A stretch of DNA of 48,977 bases from Paenibacillus whitsoniae (GTDB taxonomy: Bacteria > Bacillota > Bacilli > Paenibacillales > NBRC-103111): contig NZ_RXHU01000063.1 in the NCBI RefSeq assembly GCF_003955665.1, forward strand, positions 1-48,977, given 5' to 3'. Below the pieces are notes generated by a model. That model was not told where the DNA came from. It saw nothing but the letters and a program-made list of their open reading frames with translations, and ran no database searches. Made by a program: the position numbers and the translations under genes. Position 1 is the first letter of the stretch. Each line of letters opens with the position of its first letter. Of this stretch, positions 23,129-31,635 are shown piece after piece.

Positions 23129-24019
23129 ATGGACATTCGTACGATTAAAACTTTTCAAACGATCATCAAGCTCGGCAGCTTTCAACGCGCCGCGGAGGAG
23201 CTGCAATACGGTCAATCGACGGTGACCATGCACATCCAGAAGCTCGAAAGCGACCTCGGCGTCAAGCTGCTCGAACGCGGCAAAAAGCTGTCGCTCACCG
23301 AAGCCGGCAGGCTGTTTCACCAGAACGCCGACCTGCTGCTCAAAGACTACGACTGGCTGCAAGCATCGATGGATGAGCTCGTCAAAGGCGAGGCCGGCCT
23401 CATCCGGCTCGGTGTCATGGAGCCGACAGCGAGCTATCGGCTGCCGGAGCTGCTTGGCCCCTTTTTGCGGCATCATCCCAAAGTGAAAATCAGCATTCAC
23501 ATCGGCAACACGACGGTGCTCGGCACCATGCTGCACGAAGGCAGCATCGACATGGCGATCTGCTCGACGCCGGCTTCCGGCCTCGAGCACACCTTTGAGC
23601 CGCTGTTCGTGGAACAGCTGGCGCTGCTGCTGCCCGAAGCGCATCCGCTGGCCGAGAAGCCCACGATCTACCTGCGCGACCTGCAGCATGAGCAGCTGCT
23701 CATTACGAATACGCTGTGCCCGTACCGGCAAAAGCTGGAGAGCGCCCTGCTCGAGCACGGCGGCAGCCCCTACGCCGCGATGGAGATCGGCAACATGGCG
23801 GCGCTCAAATATTATGTGCAGGCGGACTTCGGCATCGCCGTCGTGCCTGTCATCACCGCGACGCCTAGCCCGCCGGGCACGATATTGAGGCCGATCGCCG
23901 ACCTCGGCGACGGCCTCATGACCGGCCTGCTGCGCAAGCCGGCCGGCAGCCCCGTGTCGCTCGCGACGGAGAAACTCGTCGCGATTTTTCGCGAGCGGCT
24001 GCGGGGCGCCGCGGGGTGA
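23129..24019 (+). CDS. LysR-family transcriptional regulator
   Basis: A 296-residue regulator. The N-terminal winged HTH reads 'TIIKLGSFQRAAEELQYGQSTVTMHIQKLESDLGVKLLERG', and a periplasmic-binding-type effector domain follows from about residue 90. The ATG at 23129 was chosen for GGAAGGGG just upstream; a TTG nine codons earlier has none. It is divergent from the monooxygenase/transporter cluster with a 230-bp shared control region, so it very likely controls that cluster. The relation to CysL/YtlI-type sulfur regulators is suggested only by gene context. Confidence 0.9.
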   Translation: MDIRTIKTFQTIIKLGSFQRAAEELQYGQSTVTMHIQKLESDLGVKLLERGKKLSLTEAGRLFHQNADLLLKDYDWLQASMDELVKGEAGLIRLGVMEPTASYRLPELLGPFLRHHPKVKISIHIGNTTVLGTMLHEGSIDMAICSTPASGLEHTFEPLFVEQLALLLPEAHPLAEKPTIYLRDLQHEQLLITNTLCPYRQKLESALLEHGGSPYAAMEIGNMAALKYYVQADFGIAVVPVITATPSPPGTILRPIADLGDGLMTGLLRKPAGSPVSLATEKLVAIFRERLRGAAG

Positions 24020-24222
24020 GGGTGCGGCGCACGCCGCGGGATTGCGCGGTTGCGGGCGGTGGACGCGGAAGCGCAGCGGTGGCGCGGATCGCAGCAACCC
24101 GCGCGTAGTGGGCGGACGGCGGGGGGCGGTTGCCTGTAGGGAGCTGGCGCGGGACGACGGCCGCGCACGAGCTACTTGCAAGGAGCTGGCGTGGACGCCG
24201 CTCGTCCCGGCTCTGCGGTTAT
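24020..24222. other. GC-rich non-coding stretch after lysR
   Basis: No gene or terminator is clear. A short imperfect direct repeat, GGGAGCTGGCGCGGGACG and AGGAGCTGGCGTGGACG, lies at about 24139-24197. Confidence 0.4.
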
Positions 24223-24417
24223 CTTTAAGAGGGGGAAACCCCTCTTATTTTAGGATTTTGGGCGGTTTCGCTTGAAATAAGAGGGGCTAGCCCCTCTTAT
24301 TTCCCCCTCAACCCGCCATTTTCGGGGTAAACCGGATAATTAAGAGGGGGTTGCCCCCCTTAAATTGGAGATTTCTCCGCTTTTCTGTCAAATAAGAGGG
24401 GTTGCATACGCTTACAT
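24223..24417. repeat. Four-unit hairpin array, type A, copy 2
   Basis: Unit centres are at 24236.5, 24288.5, 24351.5 and 24403.5 (52/63/52), identical to copy 1. Unit 2 (24274-24303) is a perfect 30-bp palindrome with the same CTAG centre. Unit 4 is identical over 28 nt to unit 4 of copy 1, including its non-pairing half TTGCATACGCTTACAT. It lies between the convergent lysR and GH18 genes. Confidence 0.85.
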
Positions 24418-24567
24418 TTTCTTCGAAGGCTCGGGCGCATAGAGATGCCGAATGTTAGCCCAAATTTTCGTTGTTACTGTAACTGCCGCACGCCCCCATG
24501 GCCGCACCTTCCGCCAAACTAGCTGCTCTTCACTACCGCCGGATGCCTCAGGCGGGGCAACACCAAC

Positions 24568-24591
24568 AGGCCCTCCCCAAAGGGAGGGCCT
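24568..24591 (-). terminator. Likely terminator of the GH18-SLH gene
   Basis: AGGCCCTCC pairs with GGAGGGCCT around CCAAAG; on the minus strand it is followed by a weak T-rich stretch. Confidence 0.55.
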
Positions 24592-24645
24592 CGTAAACAC
24601 CACCAGCGCGCACGCCTTCGCGCGCGGCATCACACCCGCGCCGCC

Positions 24646-26283
24646 TCACTTCGCGGCGGCGAACAACGCCTGCGCGCGGCTCAGCAGCGCGGCCATCTCG
24701 GCGCGCGTCAGCGGCGCGCCCGGGCGGAACGTGCCGTCGGCGAAGCCGTCGACAAGCCCCTTGCTGCTCATCGCAGCAATGGCCTCGGTCGACCAGCTTC
24801 CAGCCGGCACGTCCGTGAACTTGCTCGCCGCGGCGATGCCCGGCGAGCTCAGCTTCAACGCGCGAGTGAGCAGCATGCTCATCTCCTCGCGCGTGATGGT
24901 TTGATCGGGCGCGAAGACGTTGTCGCTGATGCCCTGCATCAGCCCGTGCTGCTTCGCGATCCCGATCGCCTGTGACGCCCAGTGCGTCACAGACACATCC
25001 AGGAAGGCGGCGCTGCTCGCCTTCTCCTTGTCAAGGCCGAGCGCCCGCACGATGATCGTCGCGGCCTCGGCCCGGGTCAGCTTCGCCTCCGGTGCGAAGC
25101 GATTCGTCGCCACGCCCAGCATCCAGCCCAGGTTGGCGGCGGCGAGGACCTCTTTTTGCGCCCAGTGGGTCTGCATATCCGTAAAATAAAACCCATCCGC
25201 CCACAGGTGAAAATAATTCCACGTGTCGGGCGACTCTTGATTGAGGCTCCAGCTGCCCGTGCCTTTGAGCTTATACTTGCTGACGAGCTGCAGCTTCGCC
25301 TTAAGCGACTGCTCATTCTCATACCAGACGGTATAGCTTCCCGCAGGCAAGCGCTTGCCATTCAACGTCGTCGGCGTGTCCGTGTCTTTGATCGTAAACG
25401 TCGCCACCGGCGACTGGCTCGCTGTATCATAGCGCACCGTACCGCCGTATCGACTGACTAGGGTTGGCACCATTTTCGTTGGAATGCCGGCGCCGTTATC
25501 CGCTTCGTTCCCATTCCAATAGCGGCCGTAAAATGGCACACCGAGCACGATTTTGCCGGCCGGTGCCTGCGAGACCGCATATTGAATCGATTTTTCGACA
25601 AAGGACATACTAGCCACAGGCCCTGGCGTCGGATCGCCCGGATAACTCTCATCATACGTCATAACCATCAAGTAGTCAGAAACCGCGGCAAGCGATTTGT
25701 AATCGAATATGCTGACCCAGCCTTTGGTTGAACCCGTCGGATTCGCCGCCACCGCGACCGAGACTTCCTTTGAGCTCGGGAGGCGTTCGCGCAGCTTTTT
25801 TACCAAGTCCGTGAATTTATCGCGGTAGGCGCTGTCTACATTTTCAATGTCGATCTGAACTCCGTCCAAATTATACGTGCTGACAGCGGCAGCCAGTTGG
25901 GTAACAAGGGCATCGTTGTTGTCGATCGCTTTGGCACCAATCGCAGAATCGAATTCATTGCTCAAAAAAGGAACGACCCGTTTCCCCTCCTGATGCATCG
26001 CAGTGATAAACGACGTTTGCAGACTATCGTCAATTTTCAAACTGCCGTCCGCATTCAGCACCAAATAGCTCGGCGACACGACATCCAGCGTCTCCCCGCT
26101 GCGATCCACCTGCGCCGTATACGTACTCGGACCGCCCGCAAATAAGTAAGACATATTAAAAACCCCGGACGCCTCGCCCGTTTCCGCCTTTACCTCGTGT
26201 CGATTCACATTCGCACCGCTCCACATGAGACCGATTGCGGCCAGGACAACGATACATTTTCTCAGATGACGTTTACTCCTCAA
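24646..26283 (-). CDS. SLH-anchored GH18 glycoside hydrolase
   Basis: A 545-residue exported protein. A signal peptide (about 1-34) is followed by a GH18 TIM barrel (about 40-360) with the catalytic motif 'DGVQIDIEN' (D140 to acid/base E147). Conserved 'YLMVMTYDES' and a C-terminal 'GTGSWSLNQE' complete the site. Three SLH domains (about 365-545) attach it to secondary cell-wall polymer. The catalytic part resembles the YaaH/SleL/YdhD group, N-acetylglucosaminidases acting on peptidoglycan or spore cortex, more than classical chitinases. It probably trims wall glycan on the surface; substrate is inference. Confidence 0.9.
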   Translation of the reverse strand: MRSKRHLRKCIVVLAAIGLMWSGANVNRHEVKAETGEASGVFNMSYLFAGGPSTYTAQVDRSGETLDVVSPSYLVLNADGSLKIDDSLQTSFITAMHQEGKRVVPFLSNEFDSAIGAKAIDNNDALVTQLAAAVSTYNLDGVQIDIENVDSAYRDKFTDLVKKLRERLPSSKEVSVAVAANPTGSTKGWVSIFDYKSLAAVSDYLMVMTYDESYPGDPTPGPVASMSFVEKSIQYAVSQAPAGKIVLGVPFYGRYWNGNEADNGAGIPTKMVPTLVSRYGGTVRYDTASQSPVATFTIKDTDTPTTLNGKRLPAGSYTVWYENEQSLKAKLQLVSKYKLKGTGSWSLNQESPDTWNYFHLWADGFYFTDMQTHWAQKEVLAAANLGWMLGVATNRFAPEAKLTRAEAATIIVRALGLDKEKASSAAFLDVSVTHWASQAIGIAKQHGLMQGISDNVFAPDQTITREEMSMLLTRALKLSSPGIAAASKFTDVPAGSWSTEAIAAMSSKGLVDGFADGTFRPGAPLTRAEMAALLSRAQALFAAAK

Positions 26284-26384
26284 TATCGTTCATCCCCTTT
26301 GCGCGCTTTTTTCCTACCTTCTATCATCCTAGAAATCTAGCAAATGGGCTACGAGTAAATATTGGTCGCTTCCCGGCGCATGCC

Positions 26385-26432
26385 AAAAAACCGTTCATGA
26401 ACGTGAACGCTTGTCCACCTCATAACGGTTCT
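26385..26432 (-). terminator. Terminator of the GGDEF gene
   Basis: On the minus strand AACCGTTATGA pairs with TCATGAACGGTT (one bulge) and runs into TTTTTT. Confidence 0.75.
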
Positions 26433-26447
26433 TCCGATACTTCCCAA

Positions 26448-27371
26448 TTAAGGTGCAGGATGGTAAAATCGATAATGATTCCGGCCTTTCCCTTTGACTT
26501 GATATAAGGCAATATCGACTTCTTTCATCATTTGCGACACTTCCGTCAGATCGGCCCGGAACATCGTAATCCCCATACTGACTGTAGCGTGAAACTGACA
26601 GTCGAGCACATCCCAGATCTGGCCCACGCTTTGAATAACGCGCTGTGCGACGCCTTTCACATTCTCATCGCAATCTACCGCGGGCAGCAAAATCATAAAC
26701 TCATCGCCGCCAATGCGGGCGAACATGTCCTCTTCCCGAAGGCATCCTTGAATGCGCCGGACAAACGCTTGCAAAAAAGCATCGCCCACATCGTGACCCA
26801 TCGTGTCGTTAATGATTTTGAAATCATCAATGTCGACGATCATCAAGGCAAAAGGCCGCAGCGTCCGCTTCGCCTGAAGCAAGGACTGCTGCAAATGCTC
26901 CTTGAACAGCCGTCGGTTCGGCAGACCGGTAAGCGGGTCGTGGTATGCCATGGCGACAAGGCGGCTTTCTTGGTTTTTGCGCTGCGTAATGTCCGTAAGC
27001 CCCACGCAGATCTGCACCAGATCGCCCTCGCTGTCGCATATCGGAATCGCCAGGCACTCAAACCAGATCACGTTGTCTATCGAGGATCGCGCCCGAAATT
27101 CGATTTTACTGCTGGCCTGCGTCTGCAGGGTATGAATAAAGAGTTTTTGCACATCGACGCGGTATTCCGAATCAATGAACCTGGCGATCTGCTGGAACTC
27201 TGTCGGTATGAAACCGAACCAATCGTGAAACCGATCGGAGGCATATGTTAAGTTGGCATGGATATCGAATTGACAATAGAGGTCCCAAGACCGCTCAATA
27301 ATCTGGCGTGCGAATGAATCTTCCTGTATCCAGGCATGGCCTTGTAACTTCGAATTAGCCTTCTGACTCAT
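26448..27371 (-). CDS. PAS-GGDEF diguanylate cyclase
   Basis: A 307-residue cytoplasmic enzyme that makes cyclic di-GMP from two GTP. A PAS domain (about 20-130) ends in 'GLTDITQRKNQE', a normal PAS-PAC junction. The GGDEF domain follows (about 135-305), with 'HDPLTGLPNRRLF' and the intact active-site loop GGDEF at 221-225. R212-E-E-D215 lies five residues before it, the RxxD inhibitory site, so product feedback is expected. No membrane segment is present. It is divergent from an orphan response regulator across 323 bp. Confidence 0.92.
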   Translation of the reverse strand: MSQKANSKLQGHAWIQEDSFARQIIERSWDLYCQFDIHANLTYASDRFHDWFGFIPTEFQQIARFIDSEYRVDVQKLFIHTLQTQASSKIEFRARSSIDNVIWFECLAIPICDSEGDLVQICVGLTDITQRKNQESRLVAMAYHDPLTGLPNRRLFKEHLQQSLLQAKRTLRPFALMIVDIDDFKIINDTMGHDVGDAFLQAFVRRIQGCLREEDMFARIGGDEFMILLPAVDCDENVKGVAQRVIQSVGQIWDVLDCQFHATVSMGITMFRADLTEVSQMMKEVDIALYQVKGKGRNHYRFYHPAP

Positions 27372-27478
27372 GACTTTCGTCGCCCCCTCTTATGTTACAA
27401 CATAGAGTCAGTGGTAGCTTAGCACGTCAACATAAAAATATGATAAAGCTTCTCTTAAATTTATATCAAGCTTTGTCG

Positions 27479-27576
27479 AAATGTGGCGGATATTCACCAT
27501 TTAAGAGGTAAGCTGTTAGTTTTCGTAAGACTTTAGCACCTATTGTCAGGTAATGAGGTGGAAGAAGGCCACATTT
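27479..27576. other. Large inverted repeat in the cyclase/regulator intergenic region
   Basis: AAATGTGGC (27479-27487) and GCCACATTT (27568-27576) are perfect inverses about 80 bp apart. A second pair inside them, TTCACCATTTA and TAATGAGGTGGAA, also matches with a bulge. The whole 98-nt segment could fold as one long stem on either strand. No gene is seen in 27372-27694. Confidence 0.5.
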
Positions 27577-27694
27577 TGTCAATAAAAGGATAGAAATCAG
27601 CAGGACAATCGTTCTATAATATAGGTAATACATAGAGGACCGGGGCACCGCTCTTTACTTGAGGTAACTGTTCTTTACTGAGGAGGATTTCTGC

Positions 27695-28396
27695 ATGGCG
27701 GGAGAAACGATTTTAATTGTGGATGACGAGCAAGAAATTGTCCAATTAATTCAACTTTACCTTGCGCGCGAAGGTTATAATGTTGTCCATTGCAATAATG
27801 GACCCGACGTTTTTAATATGGTCACGGAGCATAAACCCGACTTGATCATTCTGGATATTTTACTGCCTGGCCTGGATGGCATCGAGGTATGCCGCCAGCT
27901 TCGCAAAACGTGCAACACGCCAATTCTGTTCATCTCTTGCAAAAGCGAAGATATAGATATTATTCTCGGCCTCAGTATGGGCGGCGACGATTACATGACC
28001 AAACCTTTTTCGCCAAGCCAACTGGTAGCTAGAGTCAAAGCGCATCTGCGCCGCAATTCGATTCGGGAGCAGCACCAGGACGATCCGCAAATTGTCAAGT
28101 TCCCAGGACTTGAGATCGACCTTGTCAGCCATATCGTACGCGTGAACGGGCGAACTATCTCGTTGTCCGCCAAGGAGTTCGACCTGCTTTCCCTGATGGC
28201 CAAGACACCGAACCGCGTGTATAAAATCGAGCATCTGTTTGAGCTCATCTGGAGCCTCGACAGCATGGGGGACCCCCGTACGCTCATTGTTCATATCAGC
28301 AACTTGCGCAAAAAAATCGAAGTCAACCCGGCTGAGCCCCGCTACATCATTACCGTGCGAGGCGTCGGGTATAAATTCAACGGTTCCGCCGTTTAA
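27695..28396 (+). CDS. Orphan OmpR-family response regulator
   Basis: A 233-residue regulator with receiver (D10/D11, phosphoacceptor D54 in 'IILDILLPG', Lys in 'YMTKPF') and winged-helix domain ending 'ITVRGVGYKF'. The usual 'LTAR' after the third beta strand is 'ISCK', less common but seen in other regulators. No histidine kinase gene is adjacent. Before its start, two near copies of a short segment (CTCTTTACTTGAGG and GTTCTTTACTGAGG) lie in tandem, the second leading into the ribosome binding site; TATAAT at 27615-27620 is a possible -10. It is convergent with the DUF554 gene and their stop codons overlap. Confidence 0.9.
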   Translation: MAGETILIVDDEQEIVQLIQLYLAREGYNVVHCNNGPDVFNMVTEHKPDLIILDILLPGLDGIEVCRQLRKTCNTPILFISCKSEDIDIILGLSMGGDDYMTKPFSPSQLVARVKAHLRRNSIREQHQDDPQIVKFPGLEIDLVSHIVRVNGRTISLSAKEFDLLSLMAKTPNRVYKIEHLFELIWSLDSMGDPRTLIVHISNLRKKIEVNPAEPRYIITVRGVGYKFNGSAV

Positions 28397-29127
28397 GGAT
28401 GGAGCCAGGACTGTACCGCATGGAGGAACGGCTCAGCCGCCGCGGCGAAGAGAATAGCCGGCAGCATGTTGGCGACATTGATTTTTAGAATTTGGAGTAA
28501 GTTTATCCCTACACCAATGACCAACACGCCGCCGACCGCTGTCGTTTGGATAATCATCGCATCCAGCGTCGGCTGGCTGAACGCCATCGCGATGAACGTC
28601 GCGAGCAGCGCAATCGTGCCCTGCATGAGGAACACCGATGCGGCAGAGAACACAACGCCGATCCCCAGCGTCGAGGCGAAGATGATCGACAGGAAGCCGT
28701 CCAGCAGCGCTTTCGTGTATAAAATATCGTGATTATGCCGCAGCCCGCCGTCCAGCGGACCCAGAACGGCCATCGCGCCGATGCAGTAGACAAGTGTGCA
28801 GGTGACGAAGCCTTCCGAGACCGAAGTCGCGGCGCGACCGCCGCCGGATGCGCTCGTCAGCTTGTCCTGCAGCCAGTCGCCGAGCTGCGCCAGCCGGTAC
28901 TCAATCCGCAGCAGCTCGCCCATGATGCCGCCAAGCACAAGGCTCACGATGACGATAAGAATTTGCGTCGTTTTGAGCGCCATGGTAATGCCCAACACCG
29001 TTATCGCGAGGCCCAGGCCTTGCATGACGGTGTTTTTAATTGATGTGGAGATGCGGGGCAGCATCATCCCAAGCAAGCCACCGATGATGATCGCCAAACT
29101 GTTGACGATCGTTCCCCATAATGCCAT
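28393..29127 (-). CDS. DUF554 membrane protein (YdfK/YqgA-like)
   Basis: A 244-residue integral membrane protein with about seven helices. The start 'GTIVNSLAIIIGGLLGMML' and the inner 'CTLVYCIGAMAVLGPLDGGL', with later 'LLDGFLSIIFASTLGIGVVFSA', are the family signatures. Function is unknown; the two halves look internally related, as in many small transporters. The stop codon shares bases with that of the convergent response regulator gene, so no terminator fits between them. Confidence 0.88.
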   Translation of the reverse strand: MALWGTIVNSLAIIIGGLLGMMLPRISTSIKNTVMQGLGLAITVLGITMALKTTQILIVIVSLVLGGIMGELLRIEYRLAQLGDWLQDKLTSASGGGRAATSVSEGFVTCTLVYCIGAMAVLGPLDGGLRHNHDILYTKALLDGFLSIIFASTLGIGVVFSAASVFLMQGTIALLATFIAMAFSQPTLDAMIIQTTAVGGVLVIGVGINLLQILKINVANMLPAILFAAAAEPFLHAVQSWLHP

Positions 29128-29306
29128 GTTCGTTCCCCTTTTCCCGAGTGCGTCTCTCTCATGCCTTCCCTATTCTACCGTATTCGCTTCATTCTGTCCT
29201 CCTGTATCGAGTTGAGCGTTCTTCACACCGCGCCCTTCCCTGCCCCTCATAATTTCGCCCCGGGATGGGGATGGTATGAAGAAGGAACAGGAAAGGAGGA
29301 CCTGGC

Positions 29307-29540
29307 ATGTCAAATAACAAACAAATGGACCCGATGACCGGCGAAACCGTTGAAACGGATGGCATTTACGCTAACGAAAACGGCCAAGAGGCCGTCCTGA
29401 AGCGAGGCGATGAATTTCCCGCCGATCTGATTTTGGGAGAGACAACGTGGAAGCTGCAAGGCTTTGCCGACGAAGCCGTTGTCGATCACGACCAATCGGA
29501 ATTGAATCCGATGCGCAAGCGTGTCGATACGCGAACATAA
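29307..29540 (+). CDS. Small hypothetical protein
   Basis: A 77-residue acidic soluble protein with GGAAAGGAGG before the ATG and a strong terminator after the stop, so it is a genuine monocistronic gene. The pattern G-I-Y-x-N-x-x-G-x-E-x-x-L-K-x-G-D-x-F-P with a following T-x-W-x-L recalls small YjzC-like Bacillus proteins, but I would not assign it on that alone. Confidence 0.65.
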   Translation: MSNNKQMDPMTGETVETDGIYANENGQEAVLKRGDEFPADLILGETTWKLQGFADEAVVDHDQSELNPMRKRVDTRT

Positions 29541-29570
29541 GGGCTGACGCGAGTGTTCGCGTCGGTTAGC

Positions 29571-29602
29571 GCCGCCCCCGTCCTATCGGGGGCGGCTTGT
29601 TT
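29571..29602 (+). terminator. Intrinsic terminator
   Basis: GCCGCCCCCG pairs with CGGGGGCGGC around TCCTAT and is followed by TTGTTTC. A smaller hairpin (GACGCGA/TCGCGTC) precedes it. Confidence 0.85.
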
Positions 29603-29713
29603 CATGTGGAGCGCTGCCGGTGTATGGGAAGCCCTTCCCGATCCATTGATCTATCGCAGCTAATCAGGTAGTATCAATATTGGATTCCGATCGGCAGGGA
29701 GGAAGAATAACAA

Positions 29714-30925
29714 GTGAATACAACCTATGTTGCTGGCCAATCTAAGCCCACAAGCAAACCGCGGGCACTGCTGGAAGTACTAGCTGTATCGACAAAGCTC
29801 GGACTAACGTCATTTGGGGGCCCCATCGCTCATCTTGGCTATTTTCATGACGAATACATACGCCGCCGTAAATGGATGGATGAACGAAGCTATGCGGACC
29901 TGGTCGCATTATGCCAGTTTTTGCCCGGTCCAGCCAGCAGTCAGGTCGGTATTGGTATCGGCGTTATTCGCGCCGGATTGCTGGGGGGGATCATCGCCTG
30001 GCTTGGTTTCACGCTGCCATCGCTGATTGCCCTCGTTCTGTTCGCCTTTTTGCTGCAGGGATTTGATATTGGCAGCGCGGGATGGATTCACGGTCTTAAA
30101 ATCGTCGCGGTAGCCATTGTCGCTCAAGCCATCCTTGGCATGGGGCAAAAGCTGACTCCTGACCGCAACAGAGCGACGATCGCCATCATGGCCACATCCG
30201 TTACCCTGCTATGGCAGTCTGCCGTCAGCCAGATCCTGCTTATTGTTATTGCGGGCATTGTTGGCATGATGATCTATCGAAAAACAATGCCCCCGGAAAC
30301 ATCGCCATTATCCGTTCCCATTCGCCGCGGCTTTGCCGCTTTATGCTTGGCCGTCTTCTTTGGACTCCTGATTCTGCTGCCGCTGCTTCGACAATTCGTT
30401 GCCATGGACTGGCTGTCTTTATTCGATAGCTTTTATCGGTCAGGGGCGCTAGTTTTTGGCGGAGGCCACGTCGTTCTTCCGTTGCTGGAAAGAGAGGTTG
30501 TCCCGACGGAGTTGATTAGCAAGGCCGACTTTTTAGCCGGCTACGGGGCAGCGCAGGCTGTGCCTGGTCCGTTATTCACCTTTGCCGGATACTTGGGAGC
30601 AATGATCGGCGGAATTCCAGGAGCGATCCTCGCAACGGCGGCTATTTTTCTGCCGGCATTTCTTCTGATCGTGGGGGCGCTGCCCTTCTGGAGCACCTTG
30701 CGAAGCAGCCCTAAAGTTCAGGGCGCATTAATCGGGATCAACGCAGCCGTTGTCGGCATCTTGCTAGCGGCACTGTATAATCCGCTGTGGACGACGGCGA
30801 TTCTGGCGCCCATTGATTTTGTCTTGGCTTCGCTGCTGTTTCTGATGCTCGTTTTTTGGAAACTGCCGCCTTGGGTGGTTGTGATAACAGGAGCGATTTG
30901 CGGAACGGTGATCGCACTTTTTTGA
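29714..30925 (+). CDS. chrA: Chromate transporter, ChrA family (two-domain)
   Basis: A 403-residue membrane protein of the long-chain CHR family, which exports chromate by proton antiport. The first half has 'TKLGLTSFGGPIAHLGYFHDEYIRRRKWMDE' and 'CQFLPGPASSQVGIGIG'. The second half has the degenerate repeat 'FGGGHVVLPLLEREVV' and 'FLAGYGAAQAVPGPLFTFAGYLG', as expected for the duplicated fold. The GTG start has GGGAGG about 12 bases upstream; no nearby ATG does better. No ChrB regulator or reductase is beside it. Confidence 0.9.
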   Translation: MNTTYVAGQSKPTSKPRALLEVLAVSTKLGLTSFGGPIAHLGYFHDEYIRRRKWMDERSYADLVALCQFLPGPASSQVGIGIGVIRAGLLGGIIAWLGFTLPSLIALVLFAFLLQGFDIGSAGWIHGLKIVAVAIVAQAILGMGQKLTPDRNRATIAIMATSVTLLWQSAVSQILLIVIAGIVGMMIYRKTMPPETSPLSVPIRRGFAALCLAVFFGLLILLPLLRQFVAMDWLSLFDSFYRSGALVFGGGHVVLPLLEREVVPTELISKADFLAGYGAAQAVPGPLFTFAGYLGAMIGGIPGAILATAAIFLPAFLLIVGALPFWSTLRSSPKVQGALIGINAAVVGILLAALYNPLWTTAILAPIDFVLASLLFLMLVFWKLPPWVVVITGAICGTVIALF

Positions 30926-30940
30926 CTTGGGGGACCATCC

Positions 30941-31582
30941 ATGAATAATCAACGCATCATTATCGTAACCGGAGGCACGCTCGGCGATTGGGTACAGGAG
31001 ATCATCACGCCCGATGATCTCCTGGTCGGCTCGGATCGCGGCGCGCTCTATCTGATCCAGCACGGCTACCAGCCGGATATTGCGATGGGCGACTTCGATT
31101 CCGTGACAGGGGACGAGCTTGCGCTGATTCGTCTAAAAAGCAAGGCCTTCCTCGATGTCGACCCGATCAATAAGGATTGGACCGACACGGAAATGGCCTT
31201 CAACTGGGCCCTTGAGCGGAAGCCGCGCGAGATTCTGCTGCTCGGCGCGCTCGGCACCCGGTTCGACCACTCTCTGGCGAACGTGCATCTGCTGCGCAAG
31301 GGACTCGCGCAAGGCGTGGACTGCGCCATTATCGACGCGAATAACCAGATTCGCGTCATCAACGCCAGCACGCGCGTAAAGCGCGGCAATTACACGCACC
31401 TCTCCCTGCTCCCGCTGAGCCTCGAGGTGACGGGCATCACGCTGCACGGCTTCCAGTATCCGCTGCACGAGGCCACGCTCGAGATCGGCATGTCCCTCGG
31501 TATCAGCAACGTGCTGCAGGCGCCGGAGGGCCTGATCGAGCTGCGCAGCGGGCTGCTGCTCGTCGTGCAGAGCAAGGACTAG
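30941..31582 (+). CDS. thiN: Thiamine pyrophosphokinase
   Basis: A 213-residue enzyme that transfers pyrophosphate from ATP to thiamine. Diagnostic motifs are 'GSDRGALYLIQHGYQPDIAMGDFDSV', 'KDWTDTEMAFNWAL' and 'LGALGTRFDHSLANV' for the N-terminal catalytic domain, then a small beta-barrel thiamine-binding domain. It is 15 bp after chrA with its own GGGGGA, so they may share a transcript, though in other Firmicutes it usually stands near rpmB or prkC-rsgA-rpe. No TPP riboswitch is visible upstream. Confidence 0.92.
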   Translation: MNNQRIIIVTGGTLGDWVQEIITPDDLLVGSDRGALYLIQHGYQPDIAMGDFDSVTGDELALIRLKSKAFLDVDPINKDWTDTEMAFNWALERKPREILLLGALGTRFDHSLANVHLLRKGLAQGVDCAIIDANNQIRVINASTRVKRGNYTHLSLLPLSLEVTGITLHGFQYPLHEATLEIGMSLGISNVLQAPEGLIELRSGLLLVVQSKD

Positions 31583-31598
31583 CGGAGCATGCCCGTGC

Positions 31599-31635
31599 AA
31601 AAAAAACACCCGCCCCCTAAGGGACGAGTGTTTTT
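31599..31635. terminator. Bidirectional terminator overlapping the sulfatase stop
   Basis: AAAAACACCCGCCCC pairs with GGGACGAGTGTTTTT with two mismatches. On the minus strand the right arm contains the last codons of the sulfatase gene; on the plus strand it terminates thiN. Confidence 0.75.

Noticed and set aside
23006..24181. Minus-strand frame of 391 codons over lysR
   Set aside because: It is the antisense shadow of the LysR gene; no motif, no ribosome binding site.
9480..24417. Type A hairpins as simple rho-independent terminators
   Set aside because: Stems are strong, but T runs are short or absent and four fixed-distance units are not needed for termination; a terminator role for single units cannot be excluded.
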